The notes under the pieces were generated by a model that was not told where the DNA came from, did no database searches, and saw only the letters and a list, made by a program, of their open reading frames with translations. A stretch of DNA of 64,000 bases. Origin: Ideonella sp. GTDB taxonomy: Bacteria > Pseudomonadota > Gammaproteobacteria > Burkholderiales > Burkholderiaceae_C. Position 1 is the stretch's first letter; each line of letters opens with the position of its first letter. The translations under genes were made by a program, and so were the position numbers. Positions 1-8,193 of this stretch are shown here, one piece after another. The DNA is taken from assembly GCA_015075545.1 (NCBI GenBank), contig JABTUC010000001.1:1-64000 (forward strand). Direction: 5' to 3'.

Positions 1-356
1 AAGTCGGGCAGGTACACGTAGTAGGTTTCGCCCTCGTAGTTGTTGTGCATCGCGCGCCAGAACGCCGTGAGGCGCTGCTGGCCATCGAGCAGGTGCTCGG
101 TGACGCGGCCGGCGGTCTCGGGTGCTGTCGCGATGTAGCGCGAGATGAACTGCTCCCTGTCGCCGACCTGCAGCAGCAGCGTCACACCGACCGGCAGGTT
201 CTGCACCACTGTGTTCAGGAAACCGGCCACGCGCCAGCGGTCCCACGCCTCGAAGCGCTGGAAGCGTGGCAGTTTCAGCATGCCCGAGGCGACCTGGACG
301 TACCAGGTGCCCAGCGTGCGGTCCTGCGCCTTGCTGGACTGTTGAAGAATGGTCAT
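1..356 (-). CDS. DUF262 (GmrSD-like) protein, N-terminal part only
   Basis: Only the first 118 codons are inside the window; the gene runs off the left edge. The translation starts MTILQQSSK and carries LPRFQRFEAWD (about residues 29-39) and the DGQQR motif (91-95), the signature of DUF262/GmrSD N-terminal domains, a ParB/Srx-like nucleotide-dependent nuclease fold. The ATG lies inside the end of hsdS (ATGA overlap), so the two are translationally coupled. DUF262 genes are often carried inside type I restriction operons between hsdS and hsdR, so hsdR is expected further left (inference). The role is probably anti-phage defence, possibly against modified DNA, but the C-terminal part that would define the subtype is not visible. 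Confidence 0.8.
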   Translation of the reverse strand, partial: MTILQQSSKAQDRTLGTWYVQVASGMLKLPRFQRFEAWDRWRVAGFLNTVVQNLPVGVTLLLQVGDREQFISRYIATAPETAGRVTEHLLDGQQRLTAFWRAMHNNYEGETYYVYLPD

Positions 357-1609
357 GCGGCCGCTCCCTCGAGTTGTTCTTGGGCCTCGGGCAGGCGGAG
401 CTTGCCGGAGACGAGGCGGGGGAGGAGGCTGTCGCGAAGTTCAGCCAACGCTTTCGCTGTCAAACGATTCTCGCCAACCCTTCTCAGCAAGGGCCGAACA
501 ACTCGCGTGAATGCATCGGAGACCGCTACGGGCGCAAGAATCATTTCCAACGCCGCGACTTGGTCGGGCTTGACACGCTGATGGCTGTTGGACGTGCCCG
601 TCACCAAGGCGCGGACGGACGCCTCAAACGCTGATCCGGTCAGCGCGCAGTAGACGAGTTCAGTGCTCGCAGCTCGCCTCGCGACCCATGGCAGAAACTC
701 TGTCGAGCAGACCGCGTGTGCGCCTATTCGCGAGGGCAACCAAACGCGGGGGATGTGCGGGTTCAGCTTTGAATGAAGAACGGCGCCAACCGGCACGCGG
801 GTCTTGTTGCTCTTGATCGTCTCGCCGCGTTCGAACACAGGCAGTTGCTCCGCGTCGAACGCCGGCAAGCTGAAATGCTCGAATTCCTCCTCCGGTGCTG
901 TCAACGGGTTGACCGAGCCCTTTGCTAGTTCTGCCAAGTCACCAAACGTCCCTGTCTTCCACCCCTTCGGAATCAACCCCAGCGCCGACTCCTCGAACTC
1001 GGCGGGGAACAGCGCGGCCGTGGCGGCGTCCATGCCTTCGGGCTCGCGGCCCTCGGCCTTGGCGCGCACCGGGTCGAAGTCGATGAACCAGCTCTTGAAC
1101 AGGGCTTGGGCGATGGATTCGAGGGTGGCGTTGGTTTGGCGCAGGAGGTCGATGCGGTCGTCGAGACGGCCAAGCACATCGACAACTGCGTCCTGTTCGT
1201 CTAAAGGTGGACAAGGAACTTGAATCTTGTTCAGGTTGCCTTGCGTCAGTTTCGGCATGACAGCACCCGTCAAGTAGGGCGCGAGGTCTGCAGAAAGGAT
1301 CGCGTACTCAAGATACCGGGTACGGGCGCGCTCGTTGCCCTCGACGATATGAGCATGGTTGTTGACCCAGAAGCGGCCCGTCGCGCGAAAGGCAACCGGC
1401 GTGTTCCTGGTTCGCAGGTTCTCGCCGTCTTCGGCAATCAACAGGTACTCGCCGTCGAACAGAAACCCATCGACGTGGTCCACGACACCCGACGCGCCGT
1501 AGTACGGATAGGGGCCGGTGCGTCGATCGGCCTCCTTCACAGGCTTGCGCTTTGTGTCGTGGTTGACCGTAAGTTCACCGAGCGAAAGCACGGGCCACTT
1601 AGACCGCAT
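353..1609 (-). CDS. hsdS: Type I restriction-modification specificity subunit HsdS
   Basis: 418 aa. HsdS sets the DNA target of the HsdM2S methylase and HsdR2M2S nuclease through two target-recognition domains joined by conserved helices. Here TRD1 is about residues 1-135, the central helical spacer about 137-185 (PPLDEQ, then [11 protein letters not shown]), TRD2 about 215-365 and the C-terminal helix about 375-410 ([10 protein letters not shown]). The start codon lies inside the 3' end of hsdM (11 bp overlap) and the stop overlaps the DUF262 start. The second TRD looks less GC-rich than its neighbours, as expected for modules exchanged between strains. The recognition sequence cannot be read from the protein. 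Confidence 0.93.
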   Translation of the reverse strand: MRSKWPVLSLGELTVNHDTKRKPVKEADRRTGPYPYYGASGVVDHVDGFLFDGEYLLIAEDGENLRTRNTPVAFRATGRFWVNNHAHIVEGNERARTRYLEYAILSADLAPYLTGAVMPKLTQGNLNKIQVPCPPLDEQDAVVDVLGRLDDRIDLLRQTNATLESIAQALFKSWFIDFDPVRAKAEGREPEGMDAATAALFPAEFEESALGLIPKGWKTGTFGDLAELAKGSVNPLTAPEEEFEHFSLPAFDAEQLPVFERGETIKSNKTRVPVGAVLHSKLNPHIPRVWLPSRIGAHAVCSTEFLPWVARRAASTELVYCALTGSAFEASVRALVTGTSNSHQRVKPDQVAALEMILAPVAVSDAFTRVVRPLLRRVGENRLTAKALAELRDSLLPRLVSGKLRLPEAQEQLEGAAA

Positions 1610-3239
1610 AGCCCATCGCTCCCAGCTTCTCCCGAATCACCGCATCCAGCTCCGCCCCCTTCGCCATCTGCTCGGCGAGCTGCGCGGTCAGCCGCTCCAT
1701 CTTCTCGGCGAACGCCTCGTCGTCGTCTTCGGCCGCTTCGGCGCCCACGTAGCGGCCCGGCGTCAGCACGTGGCCGTGCTCGGCGATCTCGGCCAGCTTG
1801 ACGGCGCGGCAGAAACCGGGCACGTCGGCATAGGGCTCGTCGGCGCCGTCCTTGCCGCCGCTCTCTCCGTCGTCTCGCCAACGATGCACGGTGGTGGCGA
1901 TGCGCGCCACGTCCTCGTCGTCGAGCACGCGGTTCACGCGCGTGGCCATGCGGCCGAGCTTGCGCGCGTCGATGAACAGCACCTCGCCGCGGCGGTCGCG
2001 GCTCGCGCGGCGGGGGCTGCCCTCACCCCCCGCCCTCTCCCGCGGGCGGGAGAGGGAGCCGGTCTTGTCCTTGGCGAGGAACCACAGGCACGCCGGAATC
2101 TGCGTGTTGAAGAACAACTGCGGCGGCAGCGCGACCATCACGTCGACCACGTCGGCCTCGACCATCGCCTTGCGGATCGCGCCCTCGTTGTTCTGGTTGC
2201 TGCTCATGCTGCCGTTGGCCAGCACCACGCCGGCCTGGCCGCGCGGGCTCAGGTGGTGCACGATGTGCTGCAGCCAGGCGGTGTTGGCGTTGCCCGGCGG
2301 CGGCGCACCGAAGGCCCAGCGCCGGTCTTCGGCCAAGCGCTCGCCGCCCCAGTCGCTGATGTTGAACGGCGGGTTGGCCAGCACGTAGTCGGCGCGCAGG
2401 TCGGGGTGCTGGTCGCGGTGGAAGGTGTCGGCCGGCTCGCGGCCGAGGTCGGCCGCGAGGCCGCGGATCGCGAGGTTCATCGCCACCAGCCGCCAGGTGG
2501 TGGGGTTTGCCTCCTGGCCGTAGATGCTGATGTCGTCGGCGCGGCCGCCGTGCGCCTCGATGAACTTCTCGCTCTGCACGAACATGCCGCCCGAACCGCA
2601 GCACGGGTCGTACACGCGGCCGTGGTGCGGCGCCAGCACCTCGACCAGCACCTTCACCACGCTGGCGGGCGTGTAGAACTGGCCGCCCTTCTTGCCCTCG
2701 GCGCTGGCGAACTGGCCGAGGAAGTATTCGTACACCTCGCCGAGCAGGTCTTTGGCGCGGTGGCCGCCCAGGGCGCCGCCGGCGAAGCCGATGGTGGAGA
2801 TCAGATCCACCAGCTCGCCGAGCTTGCCGGGCTCGAGCTGCGTGCGGCCGAAGCGCTTGTCGAGGATGCCTTTGAGGCGCGGGTTGTCGGCCTCGATGGC
2901 CTCGAGCGCGGCGTCGATGCGCACGCCGATGTCGGCCTGCTTAGCCTGGGCGCGCAGGGTTGCCCAGCGCGCCGGCGCCGGCACCCAGAACACGTTGGCC
3001 ATGGTGTAGTAGTCGCGCTCTTCCAGCGCGGCGGCGTGGTCGGCGGCGTCGGGCAGGTGGAGGTCGCCCGATTCGTCGGCGAAAGCGGCCTGGAGCTGCG
3101 CGCGGCGTTCGTCGAACGCATCGCTCACGTACTTGAGAAAGATGAGGCCGAGCACGATGTGCTTGTACTCGGCGGCGTCCATGCTGGCGCGCAGCTTGTC
3201 GGCGGCGGCCCAGAGGGTTTTCTTCAGGTCTTGATTCAT
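1599..3239 (-). CDS. hsdM: Type I restriction-modification DNA methyltransferase HsdM
   Basis: 546 aa N6-adenine methyltransferase subunit. It has the HsdM N-terminal helical domain (about 1-150), SAM-binding motif I DPCCGSGG (211-218) and catalytic NPPF (289-292), followed by FNISDWGGE. At about residues 390-408 the protein contains an Arg/Gly-rich stretch unlike HsdM homologues, just before the conserved [11 protein letters not shown]. It is encoded by a palindromic repeat inserted in frame (separate entry), which makes the protein slightly long for the family. It is preceded by the WYL regulator with a 49 bp gap and overlaps hsdS by 11 bp. No strong ribosome-binding site is visible. Catalytic motifs are intact, so methylation is probably functional. 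Confidence 0.94.
   Translation of the reverse strand: MNQDLKKTLWAAADKLRASMDAAEYKHIVLGLIFLKYVSDAFDERRAQLQAAFADESGDLHLPDAADHAAALEERDYYTMANVFWVPAPARWATLRAQAKQADIGVRIDAALEAIEADNPRLKGILDKRFGRTQLEPGKLGELVDLISTIGFAGGALGGHRAKDLLGEVYEYFLGQFASAEGKKGGQFYTPASVVKVLVEVLAPHHGRVYDPCCGSGGMFVQSEKFIEAHGGRADDISIYGQEANPTTWRLVAMNLAIRGLAADLGREPADTFHRDQHPDLRADYVLANPPFNISDWGGERLAEDRRWAFGAPPPGNANTAWLQHIVHHLSPRGQAGVVLANGSMSSNQNNEGAIRKAMVEADVVDVMVALPPQLFFNTQIPACLWFLAKDKTGSLSRPRERAGGEGSPRRASRDRRGEVLFIDARKLGRMATRVNRVLDDEDVARIATTVHRWRDDGESGGKDGADEPYADVPGFCRAVKLAEIAEHGHVLTPGRYVGAEAAEDDDEAFAEKMERLTAQLAEQMAKGAELDAVIREKLGAMGYAV
2033..2056. repeat. REP-like palindrome inside hsdM
   Basis: Near-perfect inverted repeat: arms CCCTCTCCCGC and GCGGGAGAGGG around two central bases. 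It is preceded by a C-rich CCCTCACCCCCC flank at about 2020-2031. This closely resembles the CCCTCTCCCGC..GCGGGAGAGGG extragenic palindromes common in betaproteobacterial and xanthomonad genomes (recalled). Here it is inside a coding region and keeps the frame, coding for an Arg/Gly-rich insert in HsdM. Confidence 0.7.
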
Positions 3240-3288
3240 CGTGGGTTGGACTGTGTCTCAGACTGGCGTGAGCAGGCAACGCTGCACG

Positions 3289-4287
3289 CTACACAGCGTT
3301 CGCGTAGGCGCGCGCGGCCGTCTGCAGGCGCTTGACCACGGCGGCTGCCAGTGCCGCCGGCGCCAGCACCCTGACGAACTCCCCATGCCGCAACACGTCC
3401 ATCGCCAGCTCCGTCGCATCGGCATACGGCACCCGCAGCGTCAGCGAGCCGTCGGCCTCCACCTTGGCCTCCTGCGCCGGATGCCACTGCTCGTGCTGCA
3501 CCCACTGCGCCGCCTCGGGCGCAAAGCGCAGCGTGGCCCACTGGGTCTTCTGCCGCGGCCCCGCAAAGATCCCGTAGCCGCCGTCGAGCTCGGCCTCCAC
3601 CTGCTTGATCGCCACGTCCTTGGCCTTGTGCTCGAGCATCGCGCCGTCGCGGATGGCGTCGAGCGCGAAGCGGCGTAAGGAGTCGGTCTTGTGGCACCAG
3701 GCGTCGAGGTACCAGGTGTTGCGGTAGTGCACCAGCCGCTGCGGTGACACGGTGCGCTGGCCTTCGGCCTTGCGGCCGCGGGTGTAGTAGGTCATCTCGA
3801 TGCGGCGGCGCTGCATCAGCGCGCCGCCGGCCAGCTCGAAGATGCGGCCGCCCACCGGGCGCCGCGCGGGGGTGACGATCTTCACGCGCTTCATCAGCTC
3901 GTGCGCCTCGCGCTCGCTGGTGCCGAGCATGCCGTGCAGCTTGTCGAGCAGCGGCTGCAGGTGGCGCGCCAGCATGCCGCCTTCGTCGAGCCCCTGGATG
4001 AGCTGGTGCATCGTGAGCAGCGCGTGGATCTCGCGCTCGCTGAACCAGACGCCGGGCAGCTCGTGCTGCACCTGGGTGCGGCTGCCGGGTTGGGCGGCGT
4101 CGAACTTGTAGCCGTTGGCGAAGCGGTCGTAGACGATCGGCGCGTCCATGCGGCTGCGCAGGTACTCGAGGTCGCGCTTGAGCGTGGCGCGCGACACCGC
4201 CAGCTCCTCGAGCAGCACGGCAAAGCTCACACAGCCGCGGTGGCGGATCAGCATCTCGATTTTGTAGAAGCGTTCGGTGCGGTCCAC
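3289..4287 (-). CDS. WYL-domain transcriptional regulator of the restriction operon
   Basis: 332 aa. An N-terminal winged helix-turn-helix occupies about residues 1-60 (VSRATLKRDLEYLR forms the recognition region). A WYL domain follows at about 145-215 with the signature WYLDAW (192-197), then a C-terminal WCX-type extension. Proteins of this layout (PafBC, BrxR/CapW and relatives) are often ligand-responsive repressors of defence operons. The gene is immediately upstream of hsdM on the same strand and is preceded by an 8 bp inverted repeat 15-35 bp before its ATG, which suggests autoregulation and control of hsdMS-DUF262 (inference). The ligand is unknown. Confidence 0.88.
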   Translation of the reverse strand: MDRTERFYKIEMLIRHRGCVSFAVLLEELAVSRATLKRDLEYLRSRMDAPIVYDRFANGYKFDAAQPGSRTQVQHELPGVWFSEREIHALLTMHQLIQGLDEGGMLARHLQPLLDKLHGMLGTSEREAHELMKRVKIVTPARRPVGGRIFELAGGALMQRRRIEMTYYTRGRKAEGQRTVSPQRLVHYRNTWYLDAWCHKTDSLRRFALDAIRDGAMLEHKAKDVAIKQVEAELDGGYGIFAGPRQKTQWATLRFAPEAAQWVQHEQWHPAQEAKVEADGSLTLRVPYADATELAMDVLRHGEFVRVLAPAALAAAVVKRLQTAARAYANAV

Positions 4288-4301
4288 GGATTGACTGGCT
4301 A

Positions 4302-4322
4302 CAGGCTCATTGGGTGAGCCTG
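4302..4322. promoter_or_regulatory. Inverted repeat before the WYL regulator, likely operator
   Basis: Perfect 8 bp inverted repeat CAGGCTCA / TGAGCCTG with a 5 bp spacer, 15-35 bp upstream of the WYL regulator start (4287). Size, symmetry and position fit a dimeric repressor's operator. A hairpin in RNA is the alternative, but there is no T-tract. Confidence 0.5.
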
Positions 4323-4387
4323 GCGGATCCTACCGGCTCGGTGGCATGAAACTCCGGCGCACCGTGTTCGAATTTCATGGTGCCTCC

Positions 4388-5010
4388 TCAGGCACAGACC
4401 TGGCGCTTGCCGATGTTGGCATGCCAGGGTTGGAGCTGGCGCACCATGCAGGTCTGCGTCAACCAGTCGAGGTAGCGGCGCACGGTGCTTTCGTTCACCC
4501 CCAGCGAGCGCGCGGGATCGGCGGCGTTCCACGTCTGGCCGTGATAGTGCGTGAGCATGAAGCATGGCCGGTGCGGCCACACGGATGCCGAGTTGCGGCA
4601 GGTCGCGCTGGAGAAAGAGATCAACGAAGCGCTGCCGCCATTCGTGGCTTTGTGCATCGTCGTCCGCCAGGTACGAGAGTGGATAGCCGCCGCGGTGCCA
4701 CAACGCGGCGACGTTCTCCGTGCCCGTCTCTTCGAGGTCGAAGCCTGCGGCCTCGACCACGGCCAGCCGGCCGGTGAGCGACTCGCTGCCTTGGCGCAGC
4801 AACCCCATCGAAGCACTGCCGAGCAACAGGAAGCGAGCAGGGAGGTTCTCGCGATCCATCAGCACGCGCAGCACCGGGAAGAGCTGCGGGGCGTGCTGCA
4901 CCTCGTCGATCACCACCAGGCCGCGCAGGTTCTGCAGCACGCTGAGCGGGCGGCGGAACTGCTCCGCAACGACCGGGTTCTCCAGATCGAAGTAGTTGGC
5001 GATGGGTCCG
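4388..5010 (-). pseudogene. Broken AAA ATPase with DUF4143 (AAA_14 family)
   Basis: Remnant of an AAA_14/DUF4143 ATPase. One frame reads YFDLENP, then LVVIDEVQ (Walker B) and FLLLGSAS, typical of the family. At about 4555-4565 the reading passes to a second frame carrying [10 protein letters not shown] and [12 protein letters not shown], the DUF4143 winged-helix part, which stops at 4388. A small frame-disrupting deletion (about 8 nt by comparison with recalled family sequence) lies there. The Walker A region expected before YFDLENP is absent or degraded, and the C-terminal nuclease-like half is missing. Intact members are about 380-400 aa; about 200 remain. It was probably disrupted during island rearrangement. 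Confidence 0.75.
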
Positions 5011-5129
5011 TCAACGTCTCGCGATTGCTCGCAACGTGCCGGGCCGTTTCGTTCGGCGTTGCTTGCCCGTCACGCTCGGTTGCAATGCTGCGTCGCTCGC
5101 GGAGGCTCCCAGCAGTCGTTCTCGCTCCT

Positions 5130-5156
5130 GTCCGAAAAACGTGCTATTTTTCGGAC
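5130..5156 (+). promoter_or_regulatory. Inverted-repeat operator/promoter abutting abiEi
   Basis: Perfect 10 bp inverted repeat GTCCGAAAAA / TTTTTCGGAC with a 7 bp spacer, ending at the base before the abiEi ATG. The spacer and right arm contain TGCTATTTT, usable as an extended -10, which would put transcription start at or next to the ATG (leaderless). AbiEi antitoxins are known to repress their own operon through inverted repeats, so this is the likely operator. No Shine-Dalgarno sequence precedes the ATG. Confidence 0.6.
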
Positions 5157-5816
5157 ATGAAAGCGCCTGCTCGAACCACTTCGGCACGCCAGATCCGGCC
5201 GTCGCGCCCTTCGGATGAGCCGGGCATCGAAGCCAGCATCGCGCGCCGTGTGCGACGCGCCAAGCCGGGTACGGTCTTCACGCCCGCTTTGTTCGCAGGC
5301 GTCGGCAGCCGCGCGGCAATCGACAAGGCCTTGCAGCGACTCGTTGCTCGCGGCGACCTGCGCCGCCTTTCCCGCGGCCTGTACGACAAGCCGCGACAAG
5401 ACCCGCTGCTCGGCACGCTGTGGCCATCCGTCGATGCGGTCATTGCCGCGCTCACCGGCAAGGACAAGCTGCGCCTTCAGCCGACCGGAGCCTATGCGGC
5501 GAACCTGCTCGGACTGTCCGACCAGGTGCCTGCGCGCGTCGAGTTCCTCACCGACGGTACGAGCCGCACCGTGAAGGCCGGCCCGATGCAGATCGTGCTC
5601 AAGCGCACCACGCCGCGCCAGATGGCCGCGGCCGGGCGCACGAGTGGCTTGGTGATTCAGGCGCTGCGCAGCCTCGGGGCCGATCATCTGACGCCGCAGC
5701 GGCTGAACAAGCTGCGCCGATCGATCCCAGTCGCACAGCGGCGTGCGTTGATCGACGACCTGACGCTCGCCCCGGGCTGGCTGCAGCCGACGCTGCGCGC
5801 ACTGGCAGCCGACTGA
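5157..5816 (+). CDS. AbiEi-type antitoxin (DUF6088 family)
   Basis: 219 aa. After a short basic tail, an N-terminal winged-helix region (about residues 25-85, with TPALFAGVGSRAAIDKAL and RGDLRRLSRGLYDKP) matches DUF6088/AbiEi antitoxins. The rest (PTGAYAANLLGLSDQVP, VLKRTTPRQM) matches their C-terminal domain. In type IV AbiE systems this protein represses the operon and counteracts AbiEii without binding it. The stop is 2 nt before the abiEii start, so the pair is one transcript. The ATG at 5157 was chosen because it follows the promoter inverted repeat; the open frame further upstream only overlaps the ATPase remnant. Confidence 0.82.
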   Translation: MKAPARTTSARQIRPSRPSDEPGIEASIARRVRRAKPGTVFTPALFAGVGSRAAIDKALQRLVARGDLRRLSRGLYDKPRQDPLLGTLWPSVDAVIAALTGKDKLRLQPTGAYAANLLGLSDQVPARVEFLTDGTSRTVKAGPMQIVLKRTTPRQMAAAGRTSGLVIQALRSLGADHLTPQRLNKLRRSIPVAQRRALIDDLTLAPGWLQPTLRALAAD

Positions 5817-5818
5817 CC

Positions 5819-6856
5819 ATGGTCGAACTGGCCGCTGCGTTTGTGGCGCTGCCAGCGGAGCGCCGCTCGCTGGCCTTCGCGCAGACCGCCGCCCGCCTGG
5901 CCGCATCGAGCGTGATGGTCGAGAAGGACTTCTGGGTGTGTTGGCTCCTCGGCCTGCTGTTTGCCGATGACGAGCTGGCGCCGCATCTGGTGTTCAAGGG
6001 CGGCACGTCGCTGTCGAAGGTCTATGGCGTCATCGACCGCTTCTCGGAAGACATCGATCTATCGATGTCACCGGCGTTCATCGGCGCGGACGAGGCCACG
6101 CTCGACGCAATGACCAGCCGCACGAAGCTGGACGCAGCGTTGACGCAGATGCAAGCGGCGTGCGGCGAGCGAACGCGCGCGCTGCTGATCCCTCGGCTCG
6201 AAGAGGCGATCACCGAACACCTCGGAAGGCGCAAGGGCCGCAAGCCCTGGTTGCGCTACGAGGACGACCCGGCGGCACGATCGCCCGTCGTCCACTTCGA
6301 CTACCCCTCGGGCGAAGCAACCGGCTTCGACTACCTTGCGCGTGAAGTGAAGCTCGAACTTGGATCGCTCACGGATCAGCGGCCGACGGAGACCCACGAC
6401 GTACGCGCGTGGGTGGTAGACGACTTCCCAGCCGCCTTCGGCGACTGGCAGTGCAAGGTCACCGCGCTCGAGCTGCCGCGCACGTTCTGGGAGAAGGCGA
6501 CGATCCTCCACGCCGAGCACCACCGCCCGGAGGATCAGCCGACGCCTGACCGCTACGCCCGCCACTACGCTGACATGGCGAGGCTCCTGCAGCACGCGAA
6601 CGCACCGGCCATGCTGAGCGATCACGCGCTGTGCGCGCGAGTCGTGGAGTGGAAGAGCCGAGTGTTCGCGCGCCAGTGGGCGCGCTACGACATCGCGCGG
6701 CCAGGCAGCTTCCGACTCCTGCCACCGCCGGCGCGACGCGCCGAACTGGCCCGCGACTACGCGCAGATGCGCGCGATGTTCCTCTCAGCGCCACCGACGT
6801 TCGACGCCGTGCTCGACACGCTCGACGACGCCGAACGAAGACTCAACGCGCGCTGA
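5819..6856 (+). CDS. AbiEii-type nucleotidyltransferase toxin
   Basis: 345 aa. The N-terminal MNT-like nucleotidyltransferase core shows VEKDFW (34-39), FKGGTSLSK (59-67) and the metal-binding DID triplet (78-80, in SEDIDLS). These are the defining motifs of AbiEii/AbiGii/MenT toxins, which use nucleotides to modify tRNA or related targets and stop growth during phage infection. The remaining ~250 residues form the usual helical C-terminal domain (FWEKATILHAEHHRP). The catalytic motifs are intact. It partners the adjacent antitoxin and sits at the edge of the island next to a tRNA gene. The cellular target is not predictable from sequence. Confidence 0.85.
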   Translation: MVELAAAFVALPAERRSLAFAQTAARLAASSVMVEKDFWVCWLLGLLFADDELAPHLVFKGGTSLSKVYGVIDRFSEDIDLSMSPAFIGADEATLDAMTSRTKLDAALTQMQAACGERTRALLIPRLEEAITEHLGRRKGRKPWLRYEDDPAARSPVVHFDYPSGEATGFDYLAREVKLELGSLTDQRPTETHDVRAWVVDDFPAAFGDWQCKVTALELPRTFWEKATILHAEHHRPEDQPTPDRYARHYADMARLLQHANAPAMLSDHALCARVVEWKSRVFARQWARYDIARPGSFRLLPPPARRAELARDYAQMRAMFLSAPPTFDAVLDTLDDAERRLNAR

Positions 6857-6895
6857 GCGACGAGGTCGCTCGCGGATCAGAGCATCGCCTCCGAA

Positions 6896-6917
6896 ACTGG
6901 CACCAGACTGGCACCAG
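6896..6917. repeat. Tandem 11 bp direct repeat between abiEii and the tRNA
   Basis: Two perfect adjacent copies of ACTGGCACCAG in the 115 bp between abiEii and the tRNA 3' end; nothing else is recognised there. Read in one frame it gives WHQTGTSK, which resembles C-terminal ends of tRNA-targeting phage integrases. It may be a remnant of an integrase gene or attachment region (inference). Confidence 0.5.
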
Positions 6918-6971
6918 CAAAAGAATCAACAACGGTTGCTGGCGACTGCTCTCGCCGAATCGCACTGTTTC

Positions 6972-7048
6972 TGGTAGGCCGTGCTGGGCTCGAACCAGCG
7001 ACCAAAGGATTATGAGTCCTCTGCTCTGACCAACTGAGCTAACGGCCC
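6972..7048 (-). tRNA. tRNA with CAU anticodon, probably tRNA-Ile2 (or elongator Met)
   Basis: A 77 nt cloverleaf on the minus strand with encoded CCA. Acceptor GGGCCGT/ACGGCCT (first pair G-U), D stem GCTC/GAGC, anticodon stem GAGGA/TCCTT with loop CTCATAA (anticodon CAT), T stem GCTGG/CCAGC. The TTAGCTCAG start and the body CTCATAATC..TTGGTCGCTGG resemble E. coli ileX rather than elongator tRNA-Met, so I favour Ile2 (lysidine-modified), which automatic tools commonly label Met. Its 3' end faces the defence island, the usual integration side of tRNA genes. Confidence 0.93.
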
Positions 7049-7098
7049 CGGGGAGGTGGCCGATTGTAGGAGCGCATCACACCCGCACCGGTGCACGC

Positions 7099-8121
7099 TC
7101 ACGGCCGGTGCGACAGCGCGTTGCCGATCAGCCGCGAGGTGATGTCGACGATCTGCACCATGCGCTCGTAGGCCATGCGCGTGGGCCCGATGACGCCGAG
7201 CGTGCCGACGACGCGGCCGTCGATCTCGTACGGCGCCGACACCACCGACAGCTCCTCGAACGGCACCACGCCGCTCTCGCCACCGATGTAGATGCGCACG
7301 CCGTCGGCGCGGCTCGACACCTCGAGCAGGCGCATCAGGTCGGCCTTCTTCTCGAACACGTCGAACAGCTTGCGCAGGCTGGCCATGTTCTGGCCGAAGT
7401 CCTGCACGCCCAGCAGGTTGCGCTCGCCCGACACCACCACCTGCTCGCCGTCGCCCGCCTCGCTGCCGGCCTGCACCGCGGCCGTCATCAGTTGCGCGAT
7501 CTCGTCGCGCAGCGCGGCGATCTCGCTGCGCAGGCGGTCGCGCATGCCGTCGATGTCGAGCCCGGCGTAGTGCGCGTTGACGTAGTTGGTGGCCTCCACC
7601 AGCTCCGATTGCGTGTAGTCGCGGCTGGTGGCGATGACGCGGTTCTGCACGTCGCCGTCGGCGCTCACCAGGATCAGCAGCACGCGGCGCTCGCTCAAGC
7701 GCAGAAACTCGATGTGGCGCACCACGCCGGGCCGCCGCGGCACGGTGACCACGCCGACGAAGTGCGACAGGTTCGACAGCAGCTGCGCCGCCTGCGCGAT
7801 CACGCGCTGCGGCTGGTCGGGCTGCAGTTGCTCGCGCACGTTGGCGAGTTCGGGCGCGAGCGGCGGCTTCTCCAGCGGCCGCGTGGTCATCATCATGTCG
7901 ACGAAGATGCGGTAGCCGCGCGCGGTGGGCACGCGCCCGGCCGAGGTGTGCGGGCTGGCGATCAGCCCCAGCTCCTCGAGGTCGGACATCACGTTGCGGA
8001 TGGTCGCCGGCGACAGCTCGAGCCCCGAGGCGCGCGACAGCGTGCGCGAGCCGATCGGCTGGCCGTCGGCGATGTAGCGCTCGACCAGCGTCTTGAGCAG
8101 CATCAGCGCTCGCTCGTCCAT
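7099..8121 (-). CDS. hrcA: Heat-inducible transcription repressor HrcA
   Basis: 340 aa. HrcA represses groESL/dnaK heat-shock operons through CIRCE elements, folded and active with GroEL help. It has an N-terminal winged helix ([21 protein letters not shown]) and [11 protein letters not shown](A)RGYR, both HrcA hallmarks, then the HrcA domain to the C-terminus ([15 protein letters not shown]). The start at 8121 ([12 protein letters not shown]) matches recalled homologues (MLDPRARTLLKTL). An ATG 12 nt upstream (8133) is also in frame, but it overlaps a TACAAT box (8137-8132) that could be the -10. No CIRCE element (TTAGCACTC-N9-GAGTGCTAA) is seen nearby. Divergent from nadK, as is usual in Burkholderiales. 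Confidence 0.93.
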   Translation of the reverse strand: MDERALMLLKTLVERYIADGQPIGSRTLSRASGLELSPATIRNVMSDLEELGLIASPHTSAGRVPTARGYRIFVDMMMTTRPLEKPPLAPELANVREQLQPDQPQRVIAQAAQLLSNLSHFVGVVTVPRRPGVVRHIEFLRLSERRVLLILVSADGDVQNRVIATSRDYTQSELVEATNYVNAHYAGLDIDGMRDRLRSEIAALRDEIAQLMTAAVQAGSEAGDGEQVVVSGERNLLGVQDFGQNMASLRKLFDVFEKKADLMRLLEVSSRADGVRIYIGGESGVVPFEELSVVSAPYEIDGRVVGTLGVIGPTRMAYERMVQIVDITSRLIGNALSHRP

Positions 8122-8180
8122 GGCGAAATTCATTGTACGGATGCCGCGCAACGCACTCCCGGGCGAGGAAAACGCTGTGG

Positions 8181-8186
8181 TGTAAT
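8181..8186 (+). promoter_or_regulatory. Putative -10 box of nadK (leaderless)
   Basis: TGTAAT ends 7 nt before the nadK ATG and no Shine-Dalgarno is present, so transcription probably begins at the start codon. No convincing -35 is visible. Confidence 0.4.
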
Positions 8187-8193
8187 TCGCCGC

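Noticed and set aside
4551-5816. Long N-terminal extension of AbiEi upstream of 5157
   Set aside because: The upstream part overlaps the ATPase remnant antisense, is Arg/His-rich, and crosses the promoter inverted repeat.
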